From: Ophiostoma sp. CBS 140.51
Lineage: Eukaryota > Ascomycota > Sordariomycetes > Ophiostomatales > Ophiostomataceae
Length of the DNA: 64,000 nucleotides
Assembly: GCA_029298735.1 (NCBI GenBank)
Contig: JANSLP010000010.1
Location: 186,001 to 250,000, forward strand
Reading direction: 5' to 3'
Part shown: positions 49,301 to 58,279 of the stretch, in pieces
How the letters are laid out: each line of letters opens with the position of its first letter
Position numbering within the stretch: position 1 is the first letter of the stretch
The notes under the pieces: generated by a model
What the model was told of the DNA's origin: nothing
Databases searched by the model: none
Seen by the model: the letters and a program-made list of their open reading frames with translations, nothing else
Made by a program: the position numbers and the translations under genes

Positions 49301-52068
49301 ACAAGATTCTGACCGACGGCAAGACAACCAAGCCCGCACTGCTCAAGGCCTCGGGCATCTGGCTTTTCAGTCTGATCCAGCACTGTGCCCACTTGCCCGA
49401 GGTGCAAAGCCGGCTGCGTGAGTGCCAGGTCGCATTCATGCGACTGTTGAGCGCACGTGACGAGCTGGTACAGGAGACGGCATCGCGGGGTCTGGCACTG
49501 GTCTACGAGAAGGGCGATGCACCGCTCAAGGGCGACCTGGTGCACGATCTCGTGGCATCGTTCACGGGCAGTGGTACCCAACTCAAAGTGGACGAAGACA
49601 CGGAGCTGTTTGACGCCGGCGCGCTTCCCACAGGCGAGGGCAAGTCGGTCACGTCGTACCGCGACATTGTCAACCTGGCCAACGAGGTCGGCGACCAGAC
49701 ACTCATCTACAAGTTCATGTCGCTGGCGGCCAATGCTGCGACGTGGTCCACGCGTTCGGCTTTCGGTCGTTTTGGTCTGAGCAACATCTTGTCGTCCGAG
49801 GCCGAGACGGTCGACCCAAAACTGTACCCGAAGCTGTTCCGCTACCGCTTCGATCCCAACCCCAACGTGCAGCGGTCGATGAATGACATTTGGAAGGCGC
49901 TGGTCAAGGACTCTAATGCTGTTATAGAGGCACACTTTGCCGCCATCATGGAGGATTTGCTCAAAAGCATTCTGGGCAAGGAGTGGCGTGTACGTGAAGC
50001 CAGCGCCGCCGCCATTGCCGATCTCGTGCAGGGCCGTCCCTTTGCGCAGTACGAAAAGTACTACCAGGACATTTGGTCTCGTGCCCTCAAAGTGCTCGAC
50101 GACGTCAAGGGTTCGGTGCGTGAAGCGGCCCTTCGTCTCTGCATCACACTGTCCAACACGCTGGTCCGGCAGCTCGAGGAAGACGGCAGCAGCGGCAGCT
50201 CGGGCGTTGTACGCAAGAACGCCACGGCCATGATGAACGAGGCCCTCCCCTTTCTCATGTCGGACAAGGGAATCGAGAGCGGCGTCGAGGACGTCAAAGT
50301 GTTTGCAACCGTCACCGTCCTCAAGATTGCCAAGCACGGCGGCAAGTCGCTGCGGCCCTACATTGCTGCTATGGTGCCGCACCTCCTGGGCCTGCTGAGC
50401 ACCATCGAGCCACAGGCGTTCAATTACTACTACATGCGCTCCGGCGACGACGATCGCGACAAGATTGACAAGATGCGTAGTGCCATGGTGTCGCAGTCGC
50501 CTATCTCCGAAGCCATTGAGAACAGTTTGCGGAGTGTCGATGCCGACGTTTTGAGGGACTTAGCACCGGGCATCGAGGCCGCCATGAAGAGTGCTGTGGG
50601 TATGCCCACCAAGATTGGCTGTGGCCGTGTCCTGCAGACACTGGCAACACGCCATGCCCTCGACTTTGCCCCCTACAGCGCCCGCTTCCTCCAGCTCTTA
50701 GGCAAGCAGCTGCTCGACCGCAACGACGAGGTCAGCCAGAGCTACGCCAAGACGGCGGCCTATGTTGTGCGGACTGCGCCCGACGCTGCACGGGAAAAGT
50801 TTGTCTCCCACCTGATCGATCTCTATTTTGCCTCGGAAGACGAAACGCGCCGCCAAAAAGTCGCCGACGCTGTGCTTTTCTTGTCCAAAATCAGCCCGGA
50901 CCATTTCAATGCTCTTGAGGCCCGCCTGCTCCCTCTTTCGTACCTGGCCCGTCACGACGCCGACGACTATGTCCATAAGGCCGCCGACGAGGTCTGGAGT
51001 AAGCACGCGGGCAGCAGTCTCAGTGTGGCGCGCTACGTTCCGGAGATTTCATCCCTCACCCAACGCGCTCTGGACACGGCACAGTGGGCACTCAAGCACG
51101 CGGGTGCACGCACAGCCGCCGCCGCCGTCGGCTCTGTCCTGGCCGCCAGCGATTTGAGCGGTCAAGTCAATGTAGCCCACCTCAAGCTGTTGTGGCCTTT
51201 GTACGAGCGCGCTTTGGCCCTCAAGACCTTTGAGGGCAAAGAGAAGCTGCTCGACGTGCTGCCAGACGTTGTCACCAAGGGCAAAGCGCTGTGGCAGGAC
51301 GACAGCAAGGTCGCGGCGGCTCTGCGCAAGATGGCCACCGTAGAGGCCAAGCGCAACAACGACGCCTACCGCGTGCACGCCTTCAAGTGTTTGTGGAAAG
51401 TAGCGGCCGCACGTGAAGACGAGGCGGCCGTCGGCATGTGGGACGATATTGTGACGATTGTGACGCCGCATCTCGAAGCTTTGAAAGAGTGGGAGGACGC
51501 CAAGGACGGCGACAAGATGGACGTGGACTCGACCAACGGGAACAACAAGAAGGACTCGGCCACCGCGACGAAAGAACGTCTTGTCCGCCAGACAGCCGAG
51601 AACGCTCTGGATGCTGTGGCCCGCGGCTACCACAGACCGACGCTCAACCGTGACCCGCGAGCCGTTCTGGCCGCCGTCTGGGCGGCCGTGCTTCCTTTTG
51701 TCAACAGCGATGCCTACATTCTCGTGCGCCGGACCACATGGTACAAGGCTCTGGGCGAGCTTCTCGAGGCGGCGGCAGCAACCGACGTGCCCTCGTCGTC
51801 TTCGTCTGAAAGTGGCGATGATCTGGCTCTCGCTTACCTCAAGTCACTGGATGTCGACACGTCCGAAGCCGGCACTGAAGAGCAGAGATCATCACGGGCC
51901 AAGGCACTCAAGGCCCTGGTTAAAGCAAGCAAGAATGGGGCACTGGGTGCTATTGGAGGTGAAGCAGCTGGTAAGACCAAGGCAGCTGTGGACAACGCAC
52001 TGTCTTCAGAACGGTCTCTCGATGTGCAGAAACTGTTGAGAGAGGCCGTGGCCGAAGGGAAGAAGTAG
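46315..52068 (+). CDS. ecm29: Proteasome adaptor and scaffold ECM29
   Basis: An intronless frame of 1917 residues, close to the roughly 1870 of yeast Ecm29. It is built of helical HEAT-like repeats throughout. The N-terminal block (about 10-500) carries the conserved opening (LVEKVDFRILNVANNEQKLQ) that defines the family. Later conserved parts include KLYPKLFRYRFDPNPNVQ and the KEWRVREASAAAIADLVQGR repeat. Ecm29 binds the 26S proteasome, tethering core and regulatory particles, inhibiting faulty assemblies and linking proteasomes to transport or stress responses. It is cytosolic and nuclear. The ATG at 46315 is preceded by a CA-rich leader (AACATCTCGA words). A long antisense frame (49198-50382) is a shadow of G/C-ending codons. 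The UBX and Hel2-type genes nearby also act on ubiquitin substrates. Confidence 0.95.
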   Translation: MAEQTPEQRELSLVEKVDFRILNVANNEQKLQDLLSKFLVPLLLKGASEHASVRAKVATVAQRLKLFIKPPGVVLPVAALVDQFKSTDSPVVRHLDIVFIQHSIGRLSAKDRRALLPALLKGISRVNSSTPALFDIVLQTLPVLKVPSRGSQEDDAFAEAIGLADPADAAYVAERFGKVFLLSRGGAQAQTQMASAADVAFFGLDQDDAWLRAGTNLAETRIRVAQFLASGAFAHNDDTEVARFMPSLYAAVHTDSRVSSLGEDLLKRTKVSLESKTLVEQLFAAHAVLPPAYRIRILNLLSRSALSTSYTDEILKVVMRDMDANKDPSAQTDPFGGASASSRSRGLEMAKLYKALFEYINWIARIGPNKQDFAIGRPLIEYLQKYIEELGWPVPTTTGVDNETLRAKAYETIGQLAKGARMTMTERLALARYFFRSLTEDPITEVVVNVDGALSSLSSVFTPEAEKKSRSDDAKESDEKKQQRIKDLQEIEPELRSMLLEYISLDDSDDANSHIRRSARHAAAKWANNCLRFADPIGRWIDILAAAGRRGERSDVIEEGHKGLDPWTYYSNNVDDLVLPKWSELVQTFFRSRVGGEAEVESVGMDVDSVSVFVNFTGQILDAFALAVNYCKRILLLTALTDFKVEPGWEQQVETLVRSDKASRDTIRDYLASSAEHQQSLQDLLEAAFEGMLLKDKAAVVEPCGRCFVELASLAPQAALSTLAGRASELLPLATSNKKEIRKLAAAAMGILGAHPDNSVESVTKLKADLVAAAKPWKTAVGSELNATEGAFVSLAHLLSRTVFYDATDADGQRAALVDDVATLFPTAKEISEASASFQDALFDALSQLWTAGVACLPGSDESDKNKTIVAFVDALTTQAKKGNERAIAALGRLAVAVGADSTGDDTEAELASKDKETTDITALILSKLYDLYEIKQAEVHFSIGGAITATVACWDADVVELSLDVQSSPSPTQNPDKRAAFRIPKRSHRLTAALDKILTDGKTTKPALLKASGIWLFSLIQHCAHLPEVQSRLRECQVAFMRLLSARDELVQETASRGLALVYEKGDAPLKGDLVHDLVASFTGSGTQLKVDEDTELFDAGALPTGEGKSVTSYRDIVNLANEVGDQTLIYKFMSLAANAATWSTRSAFGRFGLSNILSSEAETVDPKLYPKLFRYRFDPNPNVQRSMNDIWKALVKDSNAVIEAHFAAIMEDLLKSILGKEWRVREASAAAIADLVQGRPFAQYEKYYQDIWSRALKVLDDVKGSVREAALRLCITLSNTLVRQLEEDGSSGSSGVVRKNATAMMNEALPFLMSDKGIESGVEDVKVFATVTVLKIAKHGGKSLRPYIAAMVPHLLGLLSTIEPQAFNYYYMRSGDDDRDKIDKMRSAMVSQSPISEAIENSLRSVDADVLRDLAPGIEAAMKSAVGMPTKIGCGRVLQTLATRHALDFAPYSARFLQLLGKQLLDRNDEVSQSYAKTAAYVVRTAPDAAREKFVSHLIDLYFASEDETRRQKVADAVLFLSKISPDHFNALEARLLPLSYLARHDADDYVHKAADEVWSKHAGSSLSVARYVPEISSLTQRALDTAQWALKHAGARTAAAAVGSVLAASDLSGQVNVAHLKLLWPLYERALALKTFEGKEKLLDVLPDVVTKGKALWQDDSKVAAALRKMATVEAKRNNDAYRVHAFKCLWKVAAAREDEAAVGMWDDIVTIVTPHLEALKEWEDAKDGDKMDVDSTNGNNKKDSATATKERLVRQTAENALDAVARGYHRPTLNRDPRAVLAAVWAAVLPFVNSDAYILVRRTTWYKALGELLEAAAATDVPSSSSSESGDDLALAYLKSLDVDTSEAGTEEQRSSRAKALKALVKASKNGALGAIGGEAAGKTKAAVDNALSSERSLDVQKLLREAVAEGKK

Positions 52069-52977
52069 ACCAGGAGCATTCATTCTGGAGATTTCATTTT
52101 GCATTACCTCTTTAAAGAGAGATCGAGGAGCCAGACAGGCCCTCTTCAGCGTACATAGATCATTGTGCAAATATATTGTTTTCATGAGTTGCTCCTCTTA
52201 ACATCACTGCTATGTTATTACATTGGGATGTTAAGACCCAATCTTTGAACAAAAACGTGTGAATTAAAAACAACATCTGCTGTCTTTTAGGGGTGATCAA
52301 TGGAGTCAATTTGACTGTGCCATTGCAGTTGTTTTATTTAGAGATTCACTAAATATACAGCCATGAGCAAACAACACCAACAGCTTGCTCTGATTGGTCC
52401 ATTTTCTGAGCTCCTGCCCAAAACGCCTTTTGGCCCCCATTGCGTCACGGCAGTCCCATCCCACTGGACAGGAGTGAGAGCAGCCAAGCTCCAGCCGTTT
52501 TAGTGCCGAGAGGTGCTTGTTTTTGCAACGCGGGGCAGACAGAAAACAGTGTGTTTTGGGGCCAGCCTCGCTTGTCCGCCTGCCCAGGAGCGATTCTGCC
52601 CGCCACCACAGGCAAACACCGCCAAAACGCCCACCAATTTCTTCGTCACCATCGCGCCTGCCTGCGTTTGCCTGTGTTCGTCTAAGAAAAGGTCTTGTTT
52701 CAACTTCCTGCCTTTGTGGACGACTGACTTTGCACCTTTGCACCTTTGCACCTTTGCACCTATCTTTGTCAAGTTCACCTCGACTTTTTACTCCCTTCCT
52801 CGACCACACGACAGCTCGTCATCAGCTCGGCAGTCTTTTCAGTCGACCGCGTCCGCTGTTGCACCCAAAGGAGGGGCAATTCGCGTTTATCACCGACTAC
52901 GAGGACCCAACATCAACAAAGCTTCCACGACAAACTCACCTTTTCACAACTCAATACAACACTCCCCACCCCCCACA
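52069..52977. promoter_or_regulatory. ECM29-UBX intergenic region with promoter signals
   Basis: After the 3' end of ECM29 the sequence holds an inverted CCAAT in good context (CTGATTGGTCC, ATTGG at 52393-52397) and a TTTTGGGGC word (52554-52562). It also holds a perfect 4 x CTTTGCAC tandem repeat (52728-52759) and a pyrimidine/CA-rich leader ending CCCCACA just before the UBX start at 52978. The reading frame of the UBX gene stays open upstream to 52513, but that extension is low-complexity and crosses the tandem repeat, so I treat it as leader. Confidence 0.55.
52728..52759. repeat. Tandem repeat, 4 x CTTTGCAC
   Basis: Four perfect 8-bp units sit in the probable leader of the UBX gene, about 220 bases before its start codon. 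In the transcript they would be read as CUUUGCAC repeats. Confidence 0.95.
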
Positions 52978-54807
52978 ATGGACGACGATCTGGTGGCCAA
53001 CTTTGTGGCCATTACGGGCGCGTCGGAGCAGGTGGCGCGGCAGCTGCTGGAAATTGCCGGCGGCAACATTGAGCAGGCGGCCGTCTTGTTTTATGATACG
53101 GACATGGCCGAGACCTTGGCACGGCAGCCAAACCAGAGTGCGGCGGCAGCAGTAGTTCCCACACAGAGCTCATCAAGAAGTACACCAGCAGGAGGCAGTC
53201 GCACAGCCAGCCGGGCAGCCAGCCGCCGGCGCAACCCATCGTCACGGACCCGTGAAGACGCCGACGGTGTGATTACGATTGATGATAGTGACGACGGCGA
53301 CGACGGCGAAAACGACATGGACTTTGACGAGCTCGAAGATATTGACGACGACGACGACGAGGACGACGACGTGATTGACGTCGACGCGGACGCCACAATG
53401 TCCGACGTCGCAGCGGTCGCCCGCACAGCCCAAGAAGAAGAAGACGCCGCCATGGCGAAACGACTACAAGAAGAGCTGTATGGGGGTGGCAGTGGGGGTG
53501 GAGGGGCCAGTGGAGGAGGAGGACTGGGCGACGACGACATCCGCGCACCCATGGGCCGGACAACCGAGATGCTCGTCGAGCCTAGCTTTGTCGGCGGCAG
53601 CGGCGGGTACGGCAGCTACAGTGGCAGCGGCGGCGGCGAGTCCATTTATGACATGATGCGGGCCCAGCGGATGCGGCAGGCGGCGCGGGGTCCACGCAAT
53701 CCCTTTAACCAGCTCTGGGACAACGACCCGGATGCGGTGGCAGGAGAGAGTTCTGAACAGACAAGCGGTGTGACTGGTGGCGACGACGACGGCTCACCTT
53801 CGCTGGGACCGACACGGACAGCCCCCTCGACACGGCAGGCCCGGTTGGCCGACCTGTTCCGCCCACCCTACGACCTGATTGAGCACGTTTCGTCGTGGGA
53901 CGAGGCCCGGTCCATTGGCAAGGACGAGAAGCGCTGGATCCTGTGCAACATCCAGGACATGTCCGACTTCCAGTGCCAGGCCCTAAACCGCGACATTTGG
54001 AAAGACGCCGCCATCAAGCAGTTGGTACGCGAAAACTTTGTCTTTTTGCAGTACAACAAGGACGATATTCTTGCCGAGTCGTACATCCAGTACTACATGC
54101 CCGGCGGCCAGGACGAGAACCCAGACAATTACCCGCACATTGGCGTCGTCGACCCGCGCACGGGCGAGCAGGTCAAGGTGTGGTCCGGCCGGCCGTTTCC
54201 CACGGCGCTCGAGTTCCATGCCCAGCTCGCCGAGTTTTTAGATCGGTACAGTTTGGACGCGGCCAAGAAGAACCCCGTACAGCGGACCAAGCCACAGGTT
54301 GTGGTCAAGGATGTCGGTCGCATGACGGAGGACGAGATGCTCGAGATGGCGCTGGCCAACAGTCTAGCGACGGCAGGCGGAGCCGGCGGAGCCGGCGAAG
54401 CATCGAGTTCGGGCTCGCGCAGTGCCAGCGGTGCCCAAGACCCAGATGAGTTGACAGGCACGCCGGCGCCAGAGGCAGCAACGGAGACTGCTGAAGAGGA
54501 GGCCTCCCCCTTCACCGACATCTCCTCGACCAACCCCCACGAAGAGCCACCAACGAGTGCACCCCCTGCCTCGGCTACCCGCATCCAGTTCCGCCACCCG
54601 ACGGGCCGTGTCATCCGCCGCTTTGCCACTAACGATCGCGTCGTCCGCATCTACGAGTGGCTCAAGGCCGCGCCGCTCGAGGGTCATGACGGTGAGGCGT
54701 TTGAGCTCAAGGTCATGCCGCAGGGCCATGATTTGCTCGAAGATCTGGACAAGACGATTGAAGAGGCCGGTCTGAAGCAGGCGACCGTCATGATTGAGTT
54801 TGAGTAG
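52978..54807 (+). CDS. UBA-UAS-UIM-UBX protein, Ubx5/UBXN7-like Cdc48 cofactor
   Basis: An intronless frame of 609 residues from the ATG at 52978. A UBA-like domain (about 3-45, FVAITGASEQVARQLLE) binds ubiquitin. A Ser/Arg linker and a strongly acidic tract (about 100-140) follow. The UAS thioredoxin-like domain is at about 289-431 (RWILCNIQDMSDFQCQAL, YIQYYMPGGQ). A UIM-like helix is at about 449-463 (TEDEMLEMALANSLA) and the C-terminal UBX domain at about 531-609. This order is that of yeast Ubx5 and human UBXN7, which bring Cdc48/p97 to ubiquitinated or neddylated cullin-ligase substrates. The usual FPR turn of the UBX domain is absent here (FELKVMPQGHDLLEDL). An upstream in-frame extension is open but low-complexity, so I chose the first ATG that starts the UBA domain. 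Confidence 0.93.
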   Translation: MDDDLVANFVAITGASEQVARQLLEIAGGNIEQAAVLFYDTDMAETLARQPNQSAAAAVVPTQSSSRSTPAGGSRTASRAASRRRNPSSRTREDADGVITIDDSDDGDDGENDMDFDELEDIDDDDDEDDDVIDVDADATMSDVAAVARTAQEEEDAAMAKRLQEELYGGGSGGGGASGGGGLGDDDIRAPMGRTTEMLVEPSFVGGSGGYGSYSGSGGGESIYDMMRAQRMRQAARGPRNPFNQLWDNDPDAVAGESSEQTSGVTGGDDDGSPSLGPTRTAPSTRQARLADLFRPPYDLIEHVSSWDEARSIGKDEKRWILCNIQDMSDFQCQALNRDIWKDAAIKQLVRENFVFLQYNKDDILAESYIQYYMPGGQDENPDNYPHIGVVDPRTGEQVKVWSGRPFPTALEFHAQLAEFLDRYSLDAAKKNPVQRTKPQVVVKDVGRMTEDEMLEMALANSLATAGGAGGAGEASSSGSRSASGAQDPDELTGTPAPEAATETAEEEASPFTDISSTNPHEEPPTSAPPASATRIQFRHPTGRVIRRFATNDRVVRIYEWLKAAPLEGHDGEAFELKVMPQGHDLLEDLDKTIEEAGLKQATVMIEFE

Positions 54808-55707
54808 CGAAGCGAACGAAGTCGACGGAGTGAACGGAAGTGGAATGAGACGATGTGGAACAAGACGAGATGGAGGTGGAGGGCGCAGGGGAACTGCATG
54901 GGCTCTGTTGCATGGCTGGTTATTGGTTTGGTCTGGTTTAGATGTGGATTTCAACGTCATCTTTCTGTCTTCTTGTCTTGATTCCTTTTCCTTTACTCTT
55001 TCTGTTTTCACTCTCCCCGGATGTGGGATGATTCTGCTTCTTCTGTGCTTTACATTTCCAAAGCCAATGTTCATAATAGAGAACGTCCTTACGAGGGTAT
55101 TTCTACTACTTGCCATTTCTCCTTTCAGTCTGAATCTTCTTGATAGTCTCTCAGACGAGTGCCGTCTGAATATAGAATCAATGAACAAATCAGATAAACG
55201 TCATTTGTAAACAGTCATGATTCACCGTTTAAGAGAATATGTAAGTCGTGAGAAAAGGACAATGTAAAGTCGAATAAGGCAACTTCGGGCGAAGACGATG
55301 GTTTAAAAACACATGGAGGCAAGTGCGACTGTCTCACTTGCACAACGTCCGGCAATCTTCGGCCAAGACCGCCAAATACGTCCCAAACTGCCCCAAAACG
55401 GTCCAAATCGCCCAAAATCGCCCTAGCACCCCACCGCGGCGCGCTTGCAATTGCCCTGCCTTGGGCTTTACAGCGGGGTTTACAGTGGTCGAGGTGCGAG
55501 TTGCAGCTGCCACTTTTGGTCGTTGACCTCTTACTCTTTTGTTGGCTTTTGTTGAGCTAAATTCAACATCACGACATTTCATTTGACTCAACATCTCAAG
55601 AACCTGTCTTCACAGTACACAACTTTACACACCCGCTCACGCCCACCCACCTCCCACCCACGGCTTCCCGTTTCTTCTCACGGTTGGCACGCCGGCATCT
55701 GCCCGCC
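54808..55707. promoter_or_regulatory. UBX-FMO intergenic region
   Basis: Holds the 3' end of the UBX gene and the promoter of the monooxygenase. A GCCCCAAAA word (55390-55398) lies in a C/A-rich block full of CCAAA words (about 55360-55430). The last 150 bases are CA/CT-rich (CAACATCACGACATTT, CAACATCTCAAG), as in the ECM29 leader. No coding frame is supportable. Confidence 0.5.
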
Positions 55708-58109
55708 ATGCCCGACCGCAAGACGGTCTGCATCATCGGTACGTTTTTTTGTGTCCTCGCTTCGCTCGCTTTCCGTTCCTCACTACGTTCATGTACTCGC
55801 TTCGCTCGTACTGACTAACAACTCCAGGCGCCGGCCCATCCGGCTTGGCCACCGCCAAGAACTTGCTCTGGGACCGCAGGTCACGCTCCAAGTTCGTTGT
55901 CACTCTCGTGGAAAGTCAACCACGCATCGGCGGACTCTGGCCCAGCAGCCCGGACGACACCACGGGGCTCGTCCACCCGCTGATGCTCGCCAACCAGAGC
56001 CGGCACACCGTCCAGCTGAGCGGTGTGGCCTGGGACGACGATGCGCCCACGTTCCCGCGGGCCTGGCAGATTGGTGCGTACCTCGAGAAATACTTTGAGA
56101 GATACTGCCGCGGGCCGCAACACTCTAGCGATTTGGTGGTGGAGCTGGGCCACAAAGTCGTCAAAGCGGAACCTGTCAATGGGAAGTGGAGAGTTACCAG
56201 AGAGTCTACAGACGGCCAAGGTGCTACCTTGGTGAACGTGTTTGACTACCTCGTTGTGGCCAGCGGCTACTTTGGGAGTCCAGTCATCCCAGAGTCTCTC
56301 CAAGCAGTAGTAGCTGCTGGGTCGTCGAGAGGTGTGCCCGTCATCCATAGCAGTGCCTACCGTGATATTGAGACACTGTTTGCTGGACGTTCTTCTGATG
56401 CCAAGAAGGGCAAGATCGTCGTCGCTGGCGGCCAGTTCTCTGGTGTCGAGATTGCTGCTACGATTGCTAGCCACTTATCGTCGGCCGAGCACGCGCCCGG
56501 GGCCAAGGCGGACAGCCTTCCTGCCACCACAGTTCACCACATCATCCAACAGCCGTTTTGGGTTTTTCCTCTGCACACATCTCCAGCGCCCACCTCGGAC
56601 GCACCACCGTTCCTGCCCTTTGACCTGCCCTCGTACAACATCCGCAAACGGCCGCAGCCACTCGTCGACACACAGGGCCATATTACGGTTGACACGGCCC
56701 GGTTTGTGCACGGCCTCTTCGAGACAGCACTCGGTACGGACCAATCTGATGTCCACCCAGCACTCGCCATCAAGAAAGATAGCCCAGTTCGCGATGCACC
56801 ACCCATGATGGCCGTCAGCGATACTTATCTGGAGCACGTCCGTTCTGGACGGATTTCTCTGTCGATGGGCAAGCTGGCAGACGTCAAGGAGGCGCAGGCT
56901 ACAATCACAGCAGCCTCTGGGTCGGAGACGGTTGACGACGTTGCCGCTGTCATCCTGGCTACAGGCTTCTCGGCTGCCACTTCTCTCTCCTTCTTCCCCG
57001 ACTCGGTCAAGCAGGCACTACACTTTGACGCTGCTGATCCTCGCCAGAATGTTGCTCTGGCATTCAACGGCACCTGCCACCCGGCCGTTCCAAACTTGGC
57101 CTTTGTCGGCTTCTACCGGTCACCATACTGGGGCGTCATGGAGATGCAAGCCCGCCTGGCTACAGCGCTGTTTGTGTCCGATGCAGCATCGCCCTCGCAA
57201 GATGCTTCATCCTGGATCCCGTCGACCCCAGAGTGGCCACAGCTCGCTGCAGCACTGGACGCAGACCATTCGATTGAGCGCAGCCTCGCTCTACGTGCCG
57301 ACCCTGAACACACGTCGCAGTTTCCCATGGGCGATTACTTGTATTTGATGCACACCTTTGGTGAGGCCCTGGGCATTCCACGACGAACAGCCGACCCGGA
57401 TGACCGTGCTGTCCAGACCGCCGATGTCGTCATGGATGTCGTCACGCCAGCACACTATTTCGACGGCGATGGTGATCAGGGCGACGAGAACACGGGAGGT
57501 GAGCCCACCGTCGACAGCCAGGACAATGCTTGGGCGATTGAAAACACTCGTTTGACAGTCAAAGCCGGCCTGCACGACGCCCGCTTTGTCGCCCGCGCCG
57601 TTTTCCGCTCCCTACAAGGCACATGGAAGCTCGATCGCACACTGACGAGCCGTCTGCCCAGTCATCCGAGCGGCCGGTTTGTCGGCACGGCCGAGTTCCG
57701 CTTGAGGCAAGGGACAAAGGATGATCTGTCCGAGACCGAGAAAAAGGCCGAAGTGGACGAATATCTGTATGTTGAGGACGGCACCTTTACCGCCCTCAAT
57801 GGCCCTTCGTTCCGCGCGACACGCCGTTATGTCTGGCGCTACAACCACGATGACGACAAGTTGAGCGTGTGGTTTGCACGCACCGATGACGCCTCGAAAG
57901 CAGACTATTTATTCCATGGCCTTGAGTTTATGCCGTCACTGATCCGCCAAGGGTGGAAAGCCACGGCCGGCCATCTCTGTATTGACGACTTTTACGACGT
58001 GCACTACGAGTTTGGCGTCAAAGGTGTCAACTTGACGAATTGGACGTTGGAGTATGCCGTGCGTGGACCCAAGAAGGACTACACCATTGCGGGGACGTAC
58101 AGACGATGA
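55708..58109 (+). CDS. Flavin monooxygenase fused to a DUF6314-like domain
   Basis: A 31-nt first exon (55708-55738) and exon 2 (55828-58109) join across an 89-nt intron with branch site CTAAC to give 770 residues. The N-terminal 500 residues are an FAD/NADPH monooxygenase: GAGPSG (11-16), acidic E39 at the end of strand 2, GGLW (45-48), the NADPH loop GGQFSG (211-216) and the ATGF motif (388-391). From about 601 to the end there is a second domain with the pattern GTWKLDRTL, a repeated Tyr/Phe/Arg strand pattern (TRRYVWRY) and the ending VRGPKKDYTIAGTYRR. I recognise this as DUF6314, which is usually a separate small protein. Oxidation of a soft nucleophile (N, S or a Baeyer-Villiger ketone) is likely; the substrate is unknown. 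The intron falls inside the GAG codons of the FAD motif, which fixes the start. Confidence 0.9.
55756..55808 (+). repeat. Duplicated CTCGCTTCGCTCG in the FMO intron
   Basis: The 13-mer CTCGCTTCGCTCG occurs at 55756-55768 and again at 55796-55808, both inside the 89-nt first intron. Its first twelve bases form a mirror palindrome (CTCGCT/TCGCTC). Confidence 0.9.
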
Positions 58110-58279
58110 GCAAGACAAAAATAATCACGAAGAATAGACTCTGGATAGATTTACTTATTTTGTATTTAATGCAATATAAATGGCTGTCTTTGACAGTTCT
58201 AAACCTAAACAAATGACGCTCCATGCTCCGACTCCGTTCAGACAACTCCGTACAATTTAATTGCACGTCCTTTGCTGGT
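58110..58279. terminator. Tight convergent 3' ends, FMO and Hel2 homologue
   Basis: Only 170 bases separate the two stop codons, so the two 3' untranslated regions must abut or overlap. AATATAAA-like and TATTTAAT words near 58160-58185 are AT-rich and could serve as polyadenylation signals on either strand. A near-match to the TACTCCGTA word (AACTCCGTA) lies at about 58244. Confidence 0.45.

Noticed and set aside
49198..50382. A 394-residue open frame antisense to ECM29
   Set aside because: It overlaps the coding strand of a clear family member and arises from its G/C-ending codons; it shows no domain or own start signals.
52513..52977. An in-frame upstream extension of the UBX protein by 155 residues
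   Set aside because: It is low-complexity and reads through the CTTTGCAC tandem repeat and the leader; the ATG at 52978 begins the UBA domain.
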